The notes below the pieces were generated by a model. It ran no database searches. It was not told the DNA's origin and saw only the letters and a list, made by a program, of their open reading frames with translations. From Rhizophagus irregularis (Eukaryota > Glomeromycota > Glomeromycetes > Glomerales > Glomeraceae), in the NCBI RefSeq assembly GCF_026210795.1, contig NC_089441.1:1550001-1614000 (forward strand): a DNA stretch of 64,000 bases, written 5' to 3'. Of this stretch, positions 30,395 through 42,812 are shown one piece after another. Made by a program: the position numbers and the translations under genes. The number at the start of each line of letters is the position of its first letter. Positions within the stretch are counted from its first letter, which is position 1.

Positions 30395-31936
30395 TTGTTT
30401 TAATTGGTTCTTATTCTAATAATCAATGCCAGTATCCAAAGCTTCATCATTTTCTTTATCATATGATTTCTGCTATTAAAGATTATGGCTCACCTAATGG
30501 TTGGAATGCTGAAACATTTGAGTTTTTACATAAAGCCTATATCAAAGATCCTTATCGTATGTCAAATAAGCGTAATGTTAATCCTCAGATTTTAGGAACT
30601 GTAAATATCAATTTACAAAAAAAAAAATATAATTTTATTTAATTTTGAATGTAACTTTTTAATTTTTTTTTAATGTGAAAACAGGTTATGCGAAAATTAA
30701 CTTTACAAGAAGTATACAAGACAATATTTCTCAATAAACCACGTCATTTTTACCAATCTAATGAAGTAATTTTATATAAAAATTACAATAATATACCATT
30801 CCGACTCATTGAAACTACAGTTAATGAATTGAAAGTAAGAGAAGGCCCACCAGAAATTATTGATGGATTAGAACATTTTTTAGAAGCATTGAGTGAATAT
30901 TTGAAAATAATGCCTGATTTAAATGACGAGGGTAATATTATTGACATGATGGAAACAGCAATAATTTCACTTTATGAATCAGTACGTTTAACTAATGGCA
31001 AATTTGTTTGAGCAACATTATCTTATAATAATTTACCAATGTTTAACGATATATCAATTGAAATTGATGAAAGCCAATTAGAAGAATTTGTAACATATGA
31101 TAATTCATGCTTTGCTAAGGTAAAAATATAGAAATTTTTATTATAAAATTAATTAACAACAATTGAATGAATTAACAAACAATTATTAAATGGTTAGGTT
31201 CTTTTGCTTGTACAGGTATTTTTAAATAATAATCATGAAGGTTTAAAATTGGCTTTAATTCGGTGGTATGATTTGAAAATCCAGTCTAAACATTTTAGAT
31301 TAGATTGTCCATATATGAAAATGACTAATTTGTATAATTTGATTCCGATTGAATCAATTAATGAAATAGTTCATGTTATTCCACAATTTGAAAAAGTTGA
31401 TTCATATTATATAAATACATTTGTAAATCTTTAAAACAGTTATATATGTTATTATTGATACAAATTATATATATTATATTTAGGTAATTATTATAATTTT
31501 ATACTCATTTGAAAATTAAATAAAATATATAAATATTTTTTAAACCTATACAAATTTATATGAAAATTTTATATAAAACACGTATCTAATTATATACATA
31601 TATAGTTAGTATATAAAATACTTGCATAATTTTTATTTAACTATAAATTACAAATAAACTTATATTTAAGTAATTCTATATCTATATAATTTTATATTTA
31701 ATACTTGCATATTATTTATTTGACTATAAATTACAAATAAACTTATATTTAAATAGTTTTATATTTACACAAAGTTTATATAAAATATTTATAATATTTC
31801 TATATTTAAATAAAAAGCAAATAAAATGTATATGTGTATTATAGACCTATAAAAATTTATATAAAAAATTTATATTGGATATATATAGGATTATAGATAT
31901 TACATAAATTCTATAAAAAATATAACTGCTGATGAT

Positions 31937-34900
31937 GTATCTACTTTCTCTAATTGACCTTTTAAACATGACCACATATGCCAACGTATTGTTCCAAATA
32001 AGCTTCCGCAATATGAATAACAATATGAACCAACCTAAATAATTATTATAATTGTACAATTATTAGTATAATATATGAATAAATAAAAAGATAAAAAAAC
32101 CTTAAATTTACCTTTTCTTCAATTCTTCGCCACAAGACATTCCATTTAGTCAGTTATTCATATTTTTGCATTTTTTCAGGAGCCATTACTGCTAAATGTT
32201 TTTTAATATGCAATGAAAGTGTTTCTTCCTTTGGATATAGGCAGTCATTTATTATTTCTTTAACTCCATATTCCACAAATTGCTATCATATAAATAAAAA
32301 TTAAAATAGAACATAAAAAAATATGTTTTACAAATGTATATACCTCCCACCACTCGGACTTTTTCTTCCCTTCTATAATACTTTCCAATTTTTCAGTTAT
32401 AGATTAAATTTGTTTAACTTGTGTTTGCATTTGGTTTATAGTTCTTTCTTGTTTTTGAAACATAGCCATGGTTTGATCATGCGTCTTTTCATGAAGATCA
32501 AATAACTATATTAAAGATTATAATTAGCAAATTATTAGGTATTAATTATTATCAAATATATTATTTTGAAACATACCATTAATATTTTGGTTGGTAACAC
32601 TAGTATGAATTTGATTTCGGTTAATATCAACCAATGTTAAACGTGGGGAATTTTTATTTTTATCTTCAACTACAATTGGTATTTGTGATTCAGATGAGTC
32701 TTTTAATAGATTATCATCTGTAATACTAAGTATATCAAATGATGTATCAGATCATTAGTATTAGGCGTAATTTTTGGTTTGGATATGACATCATAAGTAT
32801 CACGTATAGTTTTTGATGAAATGGGTGACTTGTCATTAGTCAAAGTTTTAGTGGTTAAAACAAATTGGCTTATTAACTTTCTGCATAAAAGTTTTTCGTT
32901 TTTTCTTTTCATTGTTTGATGTAGAGTTCTTATTTGTTTCAAATTTATCAATAATCTAAATAAAAAAAAAGTACATTGTATACCATGTACAAATGATAAA
33001 TATTGCACAATAGTACTTACAGATTCAATATCTTGCTGGTCTTTTACTTTACGATTTGAATTTGATCTAAGATTTCTCATAGTTTAAAAAAAGTTAATAA
33101 AGAAGTAGTAAAATAAAATAATGAAAAGTAAAGTAAATAATAGGGAATACGAAAATTGAAAAGAAAGCAAGAAAGTAAAAGGTAAAAAAGTAAAGTTTAA
33201 CTTTACTATTTATATGAAATAATCGTTGGTATGATTACTAATCACACTATTTGTAGATCGTTTAAAGAGATTCTATTTTATAAACTGTACAACAAAAATT
33301 TTATGTTATCGAATAGATATTACAAATAGTAAAAATATACTATTTTTTTATATATTGGCGTAAATAAGATGAATAAAATTCAGTTAATAAAGATCCTTAT
33401 TGATAACAACAATATGAATTAAAGTAAAAAAATACATACTTTGTTGCCTTTTTTAGTTTAAGTTTATCATGATAGATTTTTATTATATTCATTACAGCCT
33501 TACATAAAATTCTATTTATAAATAGTTCATAATCTCAAATAAAAAAAATTGTTTTTCAAATAACAATTTATGGTAAATATATAATTAAATATTTTTTATT
33601 CTTTGATTTTTTTTTTTGAACCATTAATGTCACTTTTACTAATTTTTTATTTTTGATTTTGATGAATTCTTTCAAAAACTTATCATTATTTAATTTTTGA
33701 AGTTAAAATAAAAAGTTTAAAGTTAAAATAAGGTTTACCATTTTAGATGCGGATTATATCACGTGATACACGTGATATAACGTGATATAACGTGATATAT
33801 GATAAAGTTTTCTTATTTGTACTATTTTCGATTCTTGTAGTCTCTGTATAGTAAATGCTGAAGCTATGCTCACTTCAAATTATAAAAATAAAAATAAAAA
33901 AATATTATGGATTATTATAGACAAATATTTATTACAATGATTTTTCATAATGTGGCCAAGTATTTAATGTGTTACGACCGAACTGCGCCACACCGAAACT
34001 CCAAGAAATTCGCAGGTAATCTAAATGATTGGCAGCGTAACAGTATAATTTACACATAGTATAATTTATACTTGGTATAATTTAGTATAATTTATACCAA
34101 AATTATGAACAATATATATATAATGGGTGAACGGTAAGGAAAAGAGGACTTATTTTAGTACTAATTTTTAGTTTAGTTTAGTTTTATCGGTAATATTATA
34201 GGTCGCCAGTGGAGGCAGCAATATTTTATCTTTTTGTTATGATTTATGAATTAGTATTTATTTATTTGTATTATTTCATTATTTTAAGTTATTATTTATT
34301 TCGAATAAATTTATATTTTAAAAATTTAAACATATACACTCTATTTTCGTGATAAATATAATACGAATTTCTGTTACTATCACGTGACCCAACGCATTTC
34401 GATAGTAACAAATGCATTAAAAAAAATATTTCGTATTATTTTTTTGATGAGAATATTTTGTTAATATATTACAATTTATTTTGAAAGATGTCAATCACTT
34501 AACTGCGATATTAATAATAAAAATTTTTTATATATTGTATTAGTAATTTTGCATATATTTGAAAATTAAATAAAATATATAAATATTTTTAAACTTATAT
34601 AAATTTATATGAAAATTTTATATAAAATATATAATGACATATAAAATATCTATATAATATTTATTTAACTGTAAATTACATATAAATTTATATTTAAATA
34701 ATTCTATATTCATACAATTTTATATGAAATATTTATATAAAATTTATTTAACTATAAATTATACATAAACTTATATTTAAATAATTCTATATTTATGCTA
34801 ATTTTATACAAAATATTTATAATATTTCTACAATTATATAAAAAATAAATAAATAATTCATATGTATTACAGATTTATAAAAATTTATATAATAAATTTA

Positions 34901-34962
34901 CATTAGATATATATAAGATTATAGATACTACATAGACTCTACAAAAAATACAACTCCTGATG
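31937..34962 (+). mobile_element. Transposon E3, right part
   Basis: Continuation of E3 after the E2 insertion. Ends with the reverse complement of CATCAGGAGTTGTATT at 34962, followed by target duplication TC (34963–34964). It is an almost exact inverted copy of 7574 to about 10540 (E1): accessory gene exons 1–5, the palindrome near 34370–34440 and the repeat-rich end are all shared. It lacks the transposase gene, like E1. Confidence 0.88.
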
Positions 34963-34964
34963 TC

Positions 34965-36573
34965 TAAGGTTTGTTTTTACCCTTCTCCGATAATAATCAT
35001 TAAAATTCATTGCATTTCAAAAAAAAAAAACATCATTTCATTTACAAATAATTAAAATAAAACAAAATTATTTCTTTTCAATGATTTGTAACATTTTATA
35101 AAAAAAAATAGATTTTAATGCTAGAACAAATGGATGTTTAATTTAATTTTTTAATCACAAGACTAAACATAATTAATTATTACTTGTACCTCGTTTTTCA
35201 AAAATTTAAATTTAAAATATACGTATTGATTTAATGTGTTACTCGTCGAATAGTATATAGAGATTGCTTATAGCCAGTACAATGCAATTATTTACATTAT
35301 TCATAATCGTTAAGAGTTTAAATTAAAATTTTATGCAAGCTCCACGTATACGATACTGTACAGAATCGATGGTGTAATTTAAACGTATATAGTATTGATT
35401 TATTAATATTCCCCTTTTCATTTTTTCCCACGTATTATCTATCTCTTAGTATACGCTAGAAGCAACAGCTATTGCAAGAGTTACGAAAAGTATGAAAGAA
35501 ACATTGCTTGGCTTGAATGAATCAATTAGAGTTATTTTTAATACCTCTAATTAAAAAACAATAGAAAACTTTTTAAATCGAATCATATGATTGAAGTAGG
35601 ATAAATTAAAATTTATGCTTCTTTCTTTAAATTAACTTTAAGGGATGTTGATTCCCAGTAAATAGTTTTTGTATAAATTTGTACCAAATGGGCTCATCCA
35701 TATATAATTGGCTCTAGATTGGCTTAAATTTGGATTATTTTTTGCATAAATTTGAGCTAATTTCGAGCCAATGAGCCCGTTTGGTATAAATTTATACAAA
35801 AACTATTTACTGGGTATTTTGGAAGATAACGGCACTATCTATCGTGATAAATCAAAATTTATTCGGCCAAAAATAGTGCAGGTATTGTGGTTCGATGCTG
35901 CCTGAATGGTTTGATCTAGAAATTACAGAAAAAATTATGTATTTACATACGTTAATTCTAACGCTGTTATTACTGCTAACGTTCCCTTTAATATACGTTC
36001 AAAAAATACTAAGAGCAACTCTCATTTATCATTATGCCCATTTTTGCCGGAATATTATCTCTCATTTTTTCATCATTAAGATTGTTGTTATGGCAATTTT
36101 TCAAATCGCGCCCAAATAGTTTGAAAATATCAGAGGAAGAATGAAGTTTTAAGTCGAGTTTACTACTTTACATCGTAACAGCAGAATAATAATAGTGCTT
36201 AGAAAGTTAAATTCCCATCTTATGTTTCTTTCCTGTTCGATTCGGTCGAAATTACTAACTCAGAAATATCTTATACGGGTGGGAGAGAGGAAAACATACG
36301 ATATAGAACTTGCGATTATGAGGGAGAACAGAAGTCAATTAAATAATCATTACAAAATCATTCAAATACAGTATTAGATAAGAGGTGATTGCATAGTGAA
36401 GTTTATTTAAAGTTTCGAGGTTTTCAAGATACCAATGTGATTCATCACGCAAATTTAAAAATAATATAATCAAAATAGAAAAAATAAATAAATAAGAACC
36501 GAGATTATGTAAATAGGATAATTTATTATCGTAATAATTTCATCATCCGGATTTAAATTATTGTATACAAATT
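34965..36573. repeat. Duplicated BTB-block spacer
   Basis: Non-coding. From 34965 (TAAGGTTTG) it continues the host sequence interrupted by the transposon complex. From about 35370 it matches 3270–4335 in the same orientation. No gene is supported; several short plus-strand open frames are not conserved in the sister copies. Confidence 0.65.
35654..35814. mobile_element. 161-bp fold-back MITE
   Basis: The two halves are long inverted repeats: CCCAGTAAATAGTTTTTGTA … TACAAAAACTATTTACTGGG, extending through CCAAATGGGCTC / GAGCCCGTTTGG. It is missing from the sister segments at 3.47 and 41.64 kb, which proves an insertion. Target duplication not clear. Confidence 0.85.
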
Positions 36574-38083
36574 CTAGCCAATTGATTGTTTTTTGATAAC
36601 TTGAAAAACTTCATAATCTTCTGCAAAAAACGTTCTGAAAGGTAAATTAATTGAGTAATAATGGTTCTGCGATGAGCATTCCCATTGCTTCCCACTAGTA
36701 CAATACAAATCAGCACCAGGTCCAAATGCTGGTCCAAGAGTACCAGCACAAAATATTGCACTATTTGTATTCTTGACTCGACCAATTATTGCAGTATTTA
36801 TGTCTTTTTTATCTGCAAATGAAAATATAAAACTATCTGTTGTTGCTTTTGTTGAATTACTTGAATCCCATACAAGTGGATTATATCCACCAATTATTTG
36901 GTTCGTTCCTTTAACTTGTGTAATTACAATAGTTGCTCCCTTGTTATTGCAATTATTACGGAATTGCTTAGTATCCATTCCGTCCCTACTTGCACGATAA
37001 AGTAAATTAAAATTATAAGGAATATTTTCAAAATTATAATATAAATTATCTTTCTTATCAATCCAACTGGCAAATATTGCGAAATGATTAGAGTCAATAA
37101 GGGATGAACCAAATTTTAATAATAATTTTTGTTTCCTAGGAGTTTGTATGTTAATAGTCGATTTTTTATCCGGAACCATATTATATTCCGTAATCTCATA
37201 AACTAGTTGTTTAGGTAACAATTTTCTATAAGGTAAAACTTTATAAAAAAAGACATCTGAAGGAATGTGATAAAATCTTACTAATGGAATAAATCCATGA
37301 AGAGTCCTTTCCATAATTGTAAATTGCTCTTTACTCCATTTATTAACATCTTTTGGAATAGTAGGATTTTGTGCAAGACCCCATTTGATTAAACCTTCCC
37401 ATATAATAATCTCATCCAAAGCAAAATCATCCCGTTTTAAAAGTAATTCTAATAAAGGTGTTTTTAAATTAATAAATTTATCAGAATTGATTAACTTTTC
37501 AGGTTCTTCACAAATTTTATCGAGACAAAAACTCCATAAATCTGTGAATTTTTCATGTTGATAAACTATCTCAAGAATTTCTATAGGGTTTTTGTATAAG
37601 AAATCAGATTTATTTATAGTTAAATATTCTTGAATACATGAAATTAAAAGTTGGATATCTAACTCATCTACTGCTATCAAAAGCTTTAACACTTCAGGAC
37701 CCTGCAATTTTGTTAAATCAACGTCTCCACAATAAATGAATCTAGTAAAAGTTGTGTAGTATTATTAAATTATATTATTTATTTTGAAACACACACACAC
37801 ATATAAATAATATATATATCTGATTATAATTTTACCTAAGAATAATCCGAAACAAGTTGGATTCAATATTTGGTTTTTTAAAGATAAGCATTCCATCTTT
37901 TTTCTCAGCCCAGTTGTTTGAGAAAGCTGCGCGAAAGTATTCGGACCTAATACATAAAATAGCGGAATGAGCACGAAATTCTTCTTCATTCTCACCAACA
38001 TATATAATAACATCAGATCTTTCTCCAGTTTCAAGCAATTTTTCATAATCGTTAATAGCAGATCCCCAAAATTTATATGACAT
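36574..38083 (-). CDS. BTB–BACK–TLDc domain protein (471 aa)
   Basis: Exons 38083–37836 and 37741–36574 with a phase-2 GT–AG intron (94 nt), 472 codons. BTB: NDYEKLLETGERSDVIIYVG, RAHSAILCIRSEYFRAAFSN. BACK-like: LLKRDDFALDEIIIWEGLIK. TLDc: FASWIDKKDNLYY, KGATIVITQVKG, IIGGYNPLVWDSSNS, SFIFSFADKKD, GPAFGPGADLYC and AEDYEVFQVIKK. The TLDc half is nearly identical to the pseudogene at 4336–5040, and the whole protein is a close paralogue of 5633–7118. The last residues (KKQSIG) extend beyond the usual end at VIKK. The intron holds an (AC)n microsatellite at 37789–37801. No disabling change seen. Confidence 0.92.
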
Positions 38084-39956
38084 TTCTTTTTTTTTAATAA
38101 TTTTTTTTTTTTTAAAAAAAAAAAATTCGGAACGAAAATTACCGAAGTTGTGCGACCCTGTTTTGTGCTGATGTCTTTTTTTATCTTTAAATAATATAAG
38201 TGGTTAATGCTTAATACTGTGCGACAATGACAAGAAGAAATCACTAGACAACTATAGTACATAATTGATGATGATCTTGTAATTGTTCGGATGTATAAAA
38301 AAAAAAACTATAAAATTTTAATTGGGAATAATATGACATTAATATCCAACAACAAATTTATCGTAGAATATGGATTTGAATTACCTATTATTATATTATT
38401 AAGTATTTGTCTAAATCAAGTCAGTTCGTATCGACGGCTCTCTCGTGAAAATGGAGGTAAAATTAGTTTTCTGCTCACTATCTGATTAAAGGAAATAATA
38501 TATTTTCTAATGTATTTTCTTCTTGTGTCTAAGGTTTTTTCTTATCATAATCATTCAAATTCATTCTATTTCAAAAAAAAAAACTACCATTTCATTTAAA
38601 ACAAAATTATTTCATTTTAGTATTTTATAAAAAAAAGAATTTAATACAAGAACAAATGAAATATATTCGGATATTTAATTTAATGTTTTAATCGCAAGAT
38701 TAAACATACTAACCTAATAAAGTCATGTTACCGAAAATTTTTTGGTGGTGTTCTTGGGGTTGTCGAAAGATTTTCGTAAAGCTTTTAATAATTGGCGGAA
38801 CGTCCTTTAGAAAAAACTGTCAGAAAGGCACGAGAAATATAAATATCACAACGTTAGAGAGAAGATTAAGGCAATTAATCACTTACTTGTACCTCATTTT
38901 GCCAAAAATTTGGATTTAAAATACATGTATTGATTATTGTGTTACTCGCCGAATAGTATAAATTGTTTATAGCCAGTACTATGCAATTATTTACATTATT
39001 TTTACTTAAATTAAAATTTTCAGTTGTGCAAGCTCTGCGATATGATATCTAGACGCACTGTACGGAATTATGTTTAAATGTAATTGATTTATTAATTTTC
39101 ATTTTTTCCCCCCTATAAAAAATTTTATCCGTTATTTCTGTGAAACTCCGGAATGAGCCTTTCTTGGATCCATTCACGGAAAATGAAAATAATTCAAGAA
39201 ATTCCGTTATTAATTCCGGAAATATGAGCCTTTTACGGAATATATATGATTGAAGTAGGATTAAAGTGTATATTTTGGTAAAAGATATCGGTACAATCTA
39301 TTGGGATAAATCAGAATTGATTCGGCCGAAAATGGTGCAGGTAGTTCGACTCTATAAAAAATTTTTCAGAAAATAATCACATGTCTGAGTTTCTTCGAAA
39401 TGAAAACTAGAGAAATGATCATTTATTAGAGTTTTTTCTAGAATTTTTTTTTATAGAGCGATGCTGCCTGAATGATTTGATCGAAACTTGTTAACGCTCC
39501 ACTTCAATATATCCTCATCATGTTCAAAAAACGCCAAGCGCAACCATTATACTCATTTGGAATTATATCTTAGATTGTCCATTCAAAGCTCCAAATACTA
39601 AGGCGGATAGTTAGACTACTTTCTAATAATATATTGATGAATTTTTGCTGGAATATTATCTCTCATTTTTTCATCGCGAAAATTATTATGGTAATTTTTC
39701 AAATCACGCCCAAATAGCAAACAATTACGGTATTACACATACTAATGCTTGAAACTGTAATAGTGAAAGTTCGAGAGACTAATTAATAATACAATAAAAA
39801 GTTCAAGTTGTAAAAAAAAAATATTAAAGATAAGAGAAAAGCAAATAATTACACATTCTTGTTTTTATCACTGCTACAAGTCGAGTTTTCTACTTTTCAT
39901 AATAAAAGAACAACACTAATTGTTATCTAAAAAAGAGAAAATTTATATTTCTCTTT
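38084..39956. repeat. Intergenic DNA with duplicated BTB-block spacers
   Basis: No gene seen. It contains the upstream region of the 38083 gene, then diverged spacer copies (GATTTATTAATTTTCATTTT near 39080; TCGGTACAATCTATTGGGAT near 39290) and a CCCTATAAAAAATTTTATCC repeat at about 39112–39240 related to 53351–53480. The 38725–38919 open frame is short and unsupported. Confidence 0.55.
39350..39458. mobile_element. 109-bp MITE, TIR CTCTATAAAAAA, 3-bp duplication
   Basis: Ends CTCTATAAAAAATTTTTC and GAATTTTTTTTTATAGAG. Flanked by CGA on both sides (39347–39349, 39459–39461). The empty site TTCGATGCTGCCTG is seen at 3538–3553 and 35889–35904. Related ends occur on the larger fold-back at 49469–49825. 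Confidence 0.88.
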
Positions 39957-40640
39957 ACTCCAATTTTAACATCTTTTGAATAGTAGGATTTTGTGCAAGA
40001 TCTCATTCGATTAAACTTTTCCCACATAACAATCTCATCCATAGCAGAATCATTATGTTTTAAAAGAATTCTAATAAAGGTAATTTAGGTATTTCTAAAT
40101 TATTAAGTCAATTGATTTTTTAATATTACTAAGACAAAAATTCCATAACTCTGTGAATTTTTCATGTTGATAAACTACTGTATCTCAAGAATTTCTATAG
40201 GGTTTCGGTTCAAGAAATCAGACTTATTTATAGACAAGTATTCTTGAATAATATCTAATTCATTTACTGCTATCAAAGTTTCAACATTTCAAAACTTGTA
40301 ATTTTGTTAAATTAACTTTTCCACAAAAAATGAATCTGTATATAATTATCAAATTATATTTATTTTGAAATATAATTTGATGTAATATATCTGATTATAA
40401 TTTTACCTATGAATAACCAGAAACAAGTTAAATTCAATGTTAGTTTTTTAAAGATAAGCATTCCGTCTTTTTTCTCAGCCCAGTTTTTGCGCGAAAGTAT
40501 TCGGACCTAACGCATAAGATAGACAAATGAGCACGAAATTCTTCATTCTCTCCAGCATATATAATAACATCAGATCTTTCTCCAGTTTCAAGCAATTTTT
40601 CATAATCGTTGATAGCAGATTCCTAAAATTTATATGACAT
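39957..40640 (-). pseudogene. Decayed BTB–BACK gene copy, TLDc part missing
   Basis: Third copy of the 5633/36574 family on the same strand. The start ATG at 40640–40638 begins MSYKF and is followed at once by a stop, then by INDYEKLLETGERSDVII and EFRAHLSILCVRSEYFR in shifting frames. A degenerate intron near 40345–40410 and a BACK-like part follow (to about 39957), with many 1-nt deletions. Similarity ends before the TLDc domain. Clearly non-functional. Confidence 0.85.
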
Positions 40641-42812
40641 TTCTTTTTTTTTTAATAATTTTTTAAAAACAAGAAAAGAATTCCGGAATTCAGAAACGAA
40701 AATTTTACCGAAGTTGTGCGACCTGTATGTGCTGATGTCATTTTTTATATAATACTGTAAGTGGTTATTAATATTGTATGACAATGTCAACAATGTTTAT
40801 GTAAGAAATGACTTTGATGATCTTTTTGTGGCGTGTTTCAACTTTCAAGGTTTGCATCTATGCATTGGATGTTACATCGATAAATAGAATGTATAGATAA
40901 ACTTTTTATATACCGAATTAACCTATTATTATATTATTAAGAATTTGTTTAGAACAAGTTCAGTTCGTATTCTTACAAAAGAAAAAATGTATGTTCTTCG
41001 TGCATCTAAGGTTTATTTTTACAATAATCATTCAAATTCATTCTATTTCAAAAAAAAAAAAAAATTTACAATTAAAAATAAAAAAAATTATTTTTTTTTT
41101 AGTATTTTGTAACGTTAAGACAAAATTTAACAAATGAAAATATATTTGGATATTTAATTTAATGTTTTAATCGCAGAATTCCGAATGGAATAATGCCAAT
41201 TTAAAATACACGTATTGATTTAATGTATTACTCGCCGAATAGTAGAGATTCCCTATAATCAATAAATTTATTGTATTGTGCCGTATCATAACCAATACTA
41301 CGCGATTATTTATATTATTTGCAATCGTTAAGAGTTTAAATTAAAAATTTTGTGCAAGATCTGCGTGTACTAGACACACTGTATTTTATTTTATGGAATT
41401 GTGTTTAAATGTATATAGTATTGATTTATTAATATTCATCTTTTTCCATTTTTTCCCAAGTATTATCTATTTCTTATACGATACAAACGACAGCTCTTAC
41501 AAGAGTTGCGGAGATTAATTCATTAATCATTATTAATACTTCTAATTAAAAAAACTATAGCAAAATTTTAAACCGAAATCGTGACTGAAATAGGATTAAT
41601 TAAATTTATGATTCTTTTCTTTGAATTTACTTAAGAGATGTTGATTTCGATGAAAGATAATAGCACTATTTATCGTGATAAATCAGATTGGTTCGACTGA
41701 AAATGGTGAAGGTAGTTTACTTCATCGTAATGATTGTTGTTACAATTTTCACAATCACGATTTTTGTCGTTCTAATGCATGAGTCTATGCATCACATATA
41801 ATAATGTGAAACGTGTACATAAGAAATTCGTTCTTTCGCTTAAATTCATTCTCTCCCTGCAAGATTCTGCAAAATTATTTTAAACTTTAAAAAGTTATTT
41901 GAAAGCAAGCTATTATGAAAGATCAAATTTACGAAATCGACATTATTTGACTTGAATAAGTCCATTAGAAATCTTCTAATTAAAAAAACTATAGCAACAA
42001 GTTTTAAAACGAAATCATGATTGAAATAAGATTAATTAAATTCGTGATTCTTCTCTTTGAATTTACTTAAGGGAAGTTGATTTCGGTAAAAGATAACAGC
42101 ACGCACTATTTATCGTGATAAATCAGAATTGGTTCGACCGAAAATGAGAGAAGATAGTTACTTCATCGTAATGATTGTTGTGATAATTTTCGCAATCACG
42201 ATTTTTGTCGTTCATCACGATCCCGCCATATAATGCATGAGTCTATGCATCACATATAATAATGAGAAAACGTGTACATAGAAATTCGTTCCTCTGCTTA
42301 ATTCATTCTCTCCTTACAGAATACATGGAGGAAATTATTTTAAATTTTAAAGTTGTTTGAAAAAGCAAGCTATAATACAAGCTGATGAAAGATCAAATTT
42401 AAGAAAAGGACGGAAAATTCTTTTTCGAAGAAATCACCACCTATCCTTGAAAATAATTTTCAACCATCATTATAGATTAATTAACATACGTTGTAAAATA
42501 CGGTTTTATAACAAAAAAAAAAAATTTCCTTCGTAATTTATAGATCTAGCGTCAAGTATATCATTAGCGTTAATTATTGTATGTCTCTAAAATCATAAAT
42601 CTGAAATTTTTCTAATCCTTCTTATAAGCATCATTAAAAGTTCTAAAATTCATTTATTAAATTTTTTTTTAATAAGAAAATTACAATATTGAAAAAAAAA
42701 GGAAAAAGGAAAAATAAAGAAATAAAATCTATTAATTTTTTTTAATTATCTATTAATGAAAATTATTAAAATAATTTTTTTATTTTCATCAAAAAATTTA
42801 TTATTAATTAGA
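40641..42812. repeat. Repeated spacer copies, no gene
   Basis: Upstream region of the decayed copy (40641–41050, homologous to 38084–38570), then two adjacent diverged spacer copies at about 41370–41900 and 41900–42430. These share AAGATAACAGCAC / TTTATCGTGATAAATCAG, CGTAATGATTGTTGT, TAATGCATGAGTCTATGCAT and CACATATAATAATG, giving a direct repeat with a period of about 450 bp. From 42430 the sequence is plain AT-rich 3' flank of the arrestin-like gene. Confidence 0.6.

Larger units (their letters stand above)
24284..31434 (+). pseudogene. Plavaka-like transposase of E2, decayed and twice interrupted
   Basis: Exon 1 (24284–24730): N-terminal C2H2 finger WTCNICFKTFDRSTSYYNHR, then a very acidic region. 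Exon 2 24800–25096. Exon 3 from 25172 carries ERSYSEMFNCNWWKQAV and, after a 1-nt frameshift near 25265, YSDATTLDHFGKSSRHP and FVTIGNIPTNLRNKPESK, typical Plavaka core motifs. Next are a CxxC cluster (KCKNPCHTCLVDR), KMHHLDLGLFPYMIEFTRNL (26502–26886) and, after the element at 26984–30394, YPKLHHFLYHMISAIKDYGS and WNAETFEFLHKAYIKDPYRM (to about 30603). Later exons (30688–31125, about 31200–31434) hold the conserved tail; a TGA at 31009–31011 interrupts it. Removing each insertion plus one duplication restores the frame at both sites. With the frameshift and nonsense codon the gene is dead. Confidence 0.88.
17384..31934 (+). mobile_element. Transposon E2, two-gene CMC/Plavaka-like element (14.55 kb with insertions)
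   Basis: The left end is CATCGGGAGTTGTATT; the right end is the reverse complement of CATCAGCAGTTATATT. Target duplication is AT (17382–17383 and 31935–31936), inside the E3 accessory gene. Two divergent genes share a central promoter region: an intact accessory gene (23546–17673, minus) and a decayed Plavaka-like transposase (24284–31434, plus). Secondary insertions are Helitron H2 (18674–22989, itself with a nested Helitron), a hAT-type MITE (25609–26232) and a 3.4-kb element (26984–30394). Without them E2 is about 6.2 kb. The plan of one large zinc-finger transposase plus one smaller protein recalls TnpD/TnpA of plant En/Spm (analogy, not homology). Confidence 0.88.
17057..33080 (-). pseudogene. 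E3 accessory gene, inactivated and split by E2
   Basis: Start codon at 33080 ([20 protein letters not shown]), exons running down to 31937, then continuing at 17381 and ending at the stop 17059–17057 (DDYS). E2 is inserted in the fifth exon, between the VDTS and TSQTDLAIWK regions; joining 31937 to 17383 restores continuous sequence identical in kind to E1 exon 5. Like E1 it has a frameshift after KKKRK in exon 2 and the stop in KMQKYE/LTKW (near 32154). The last intron here is intact and short, which defines the empty site of Helitron H1 in E1. Confidence 0.85.
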
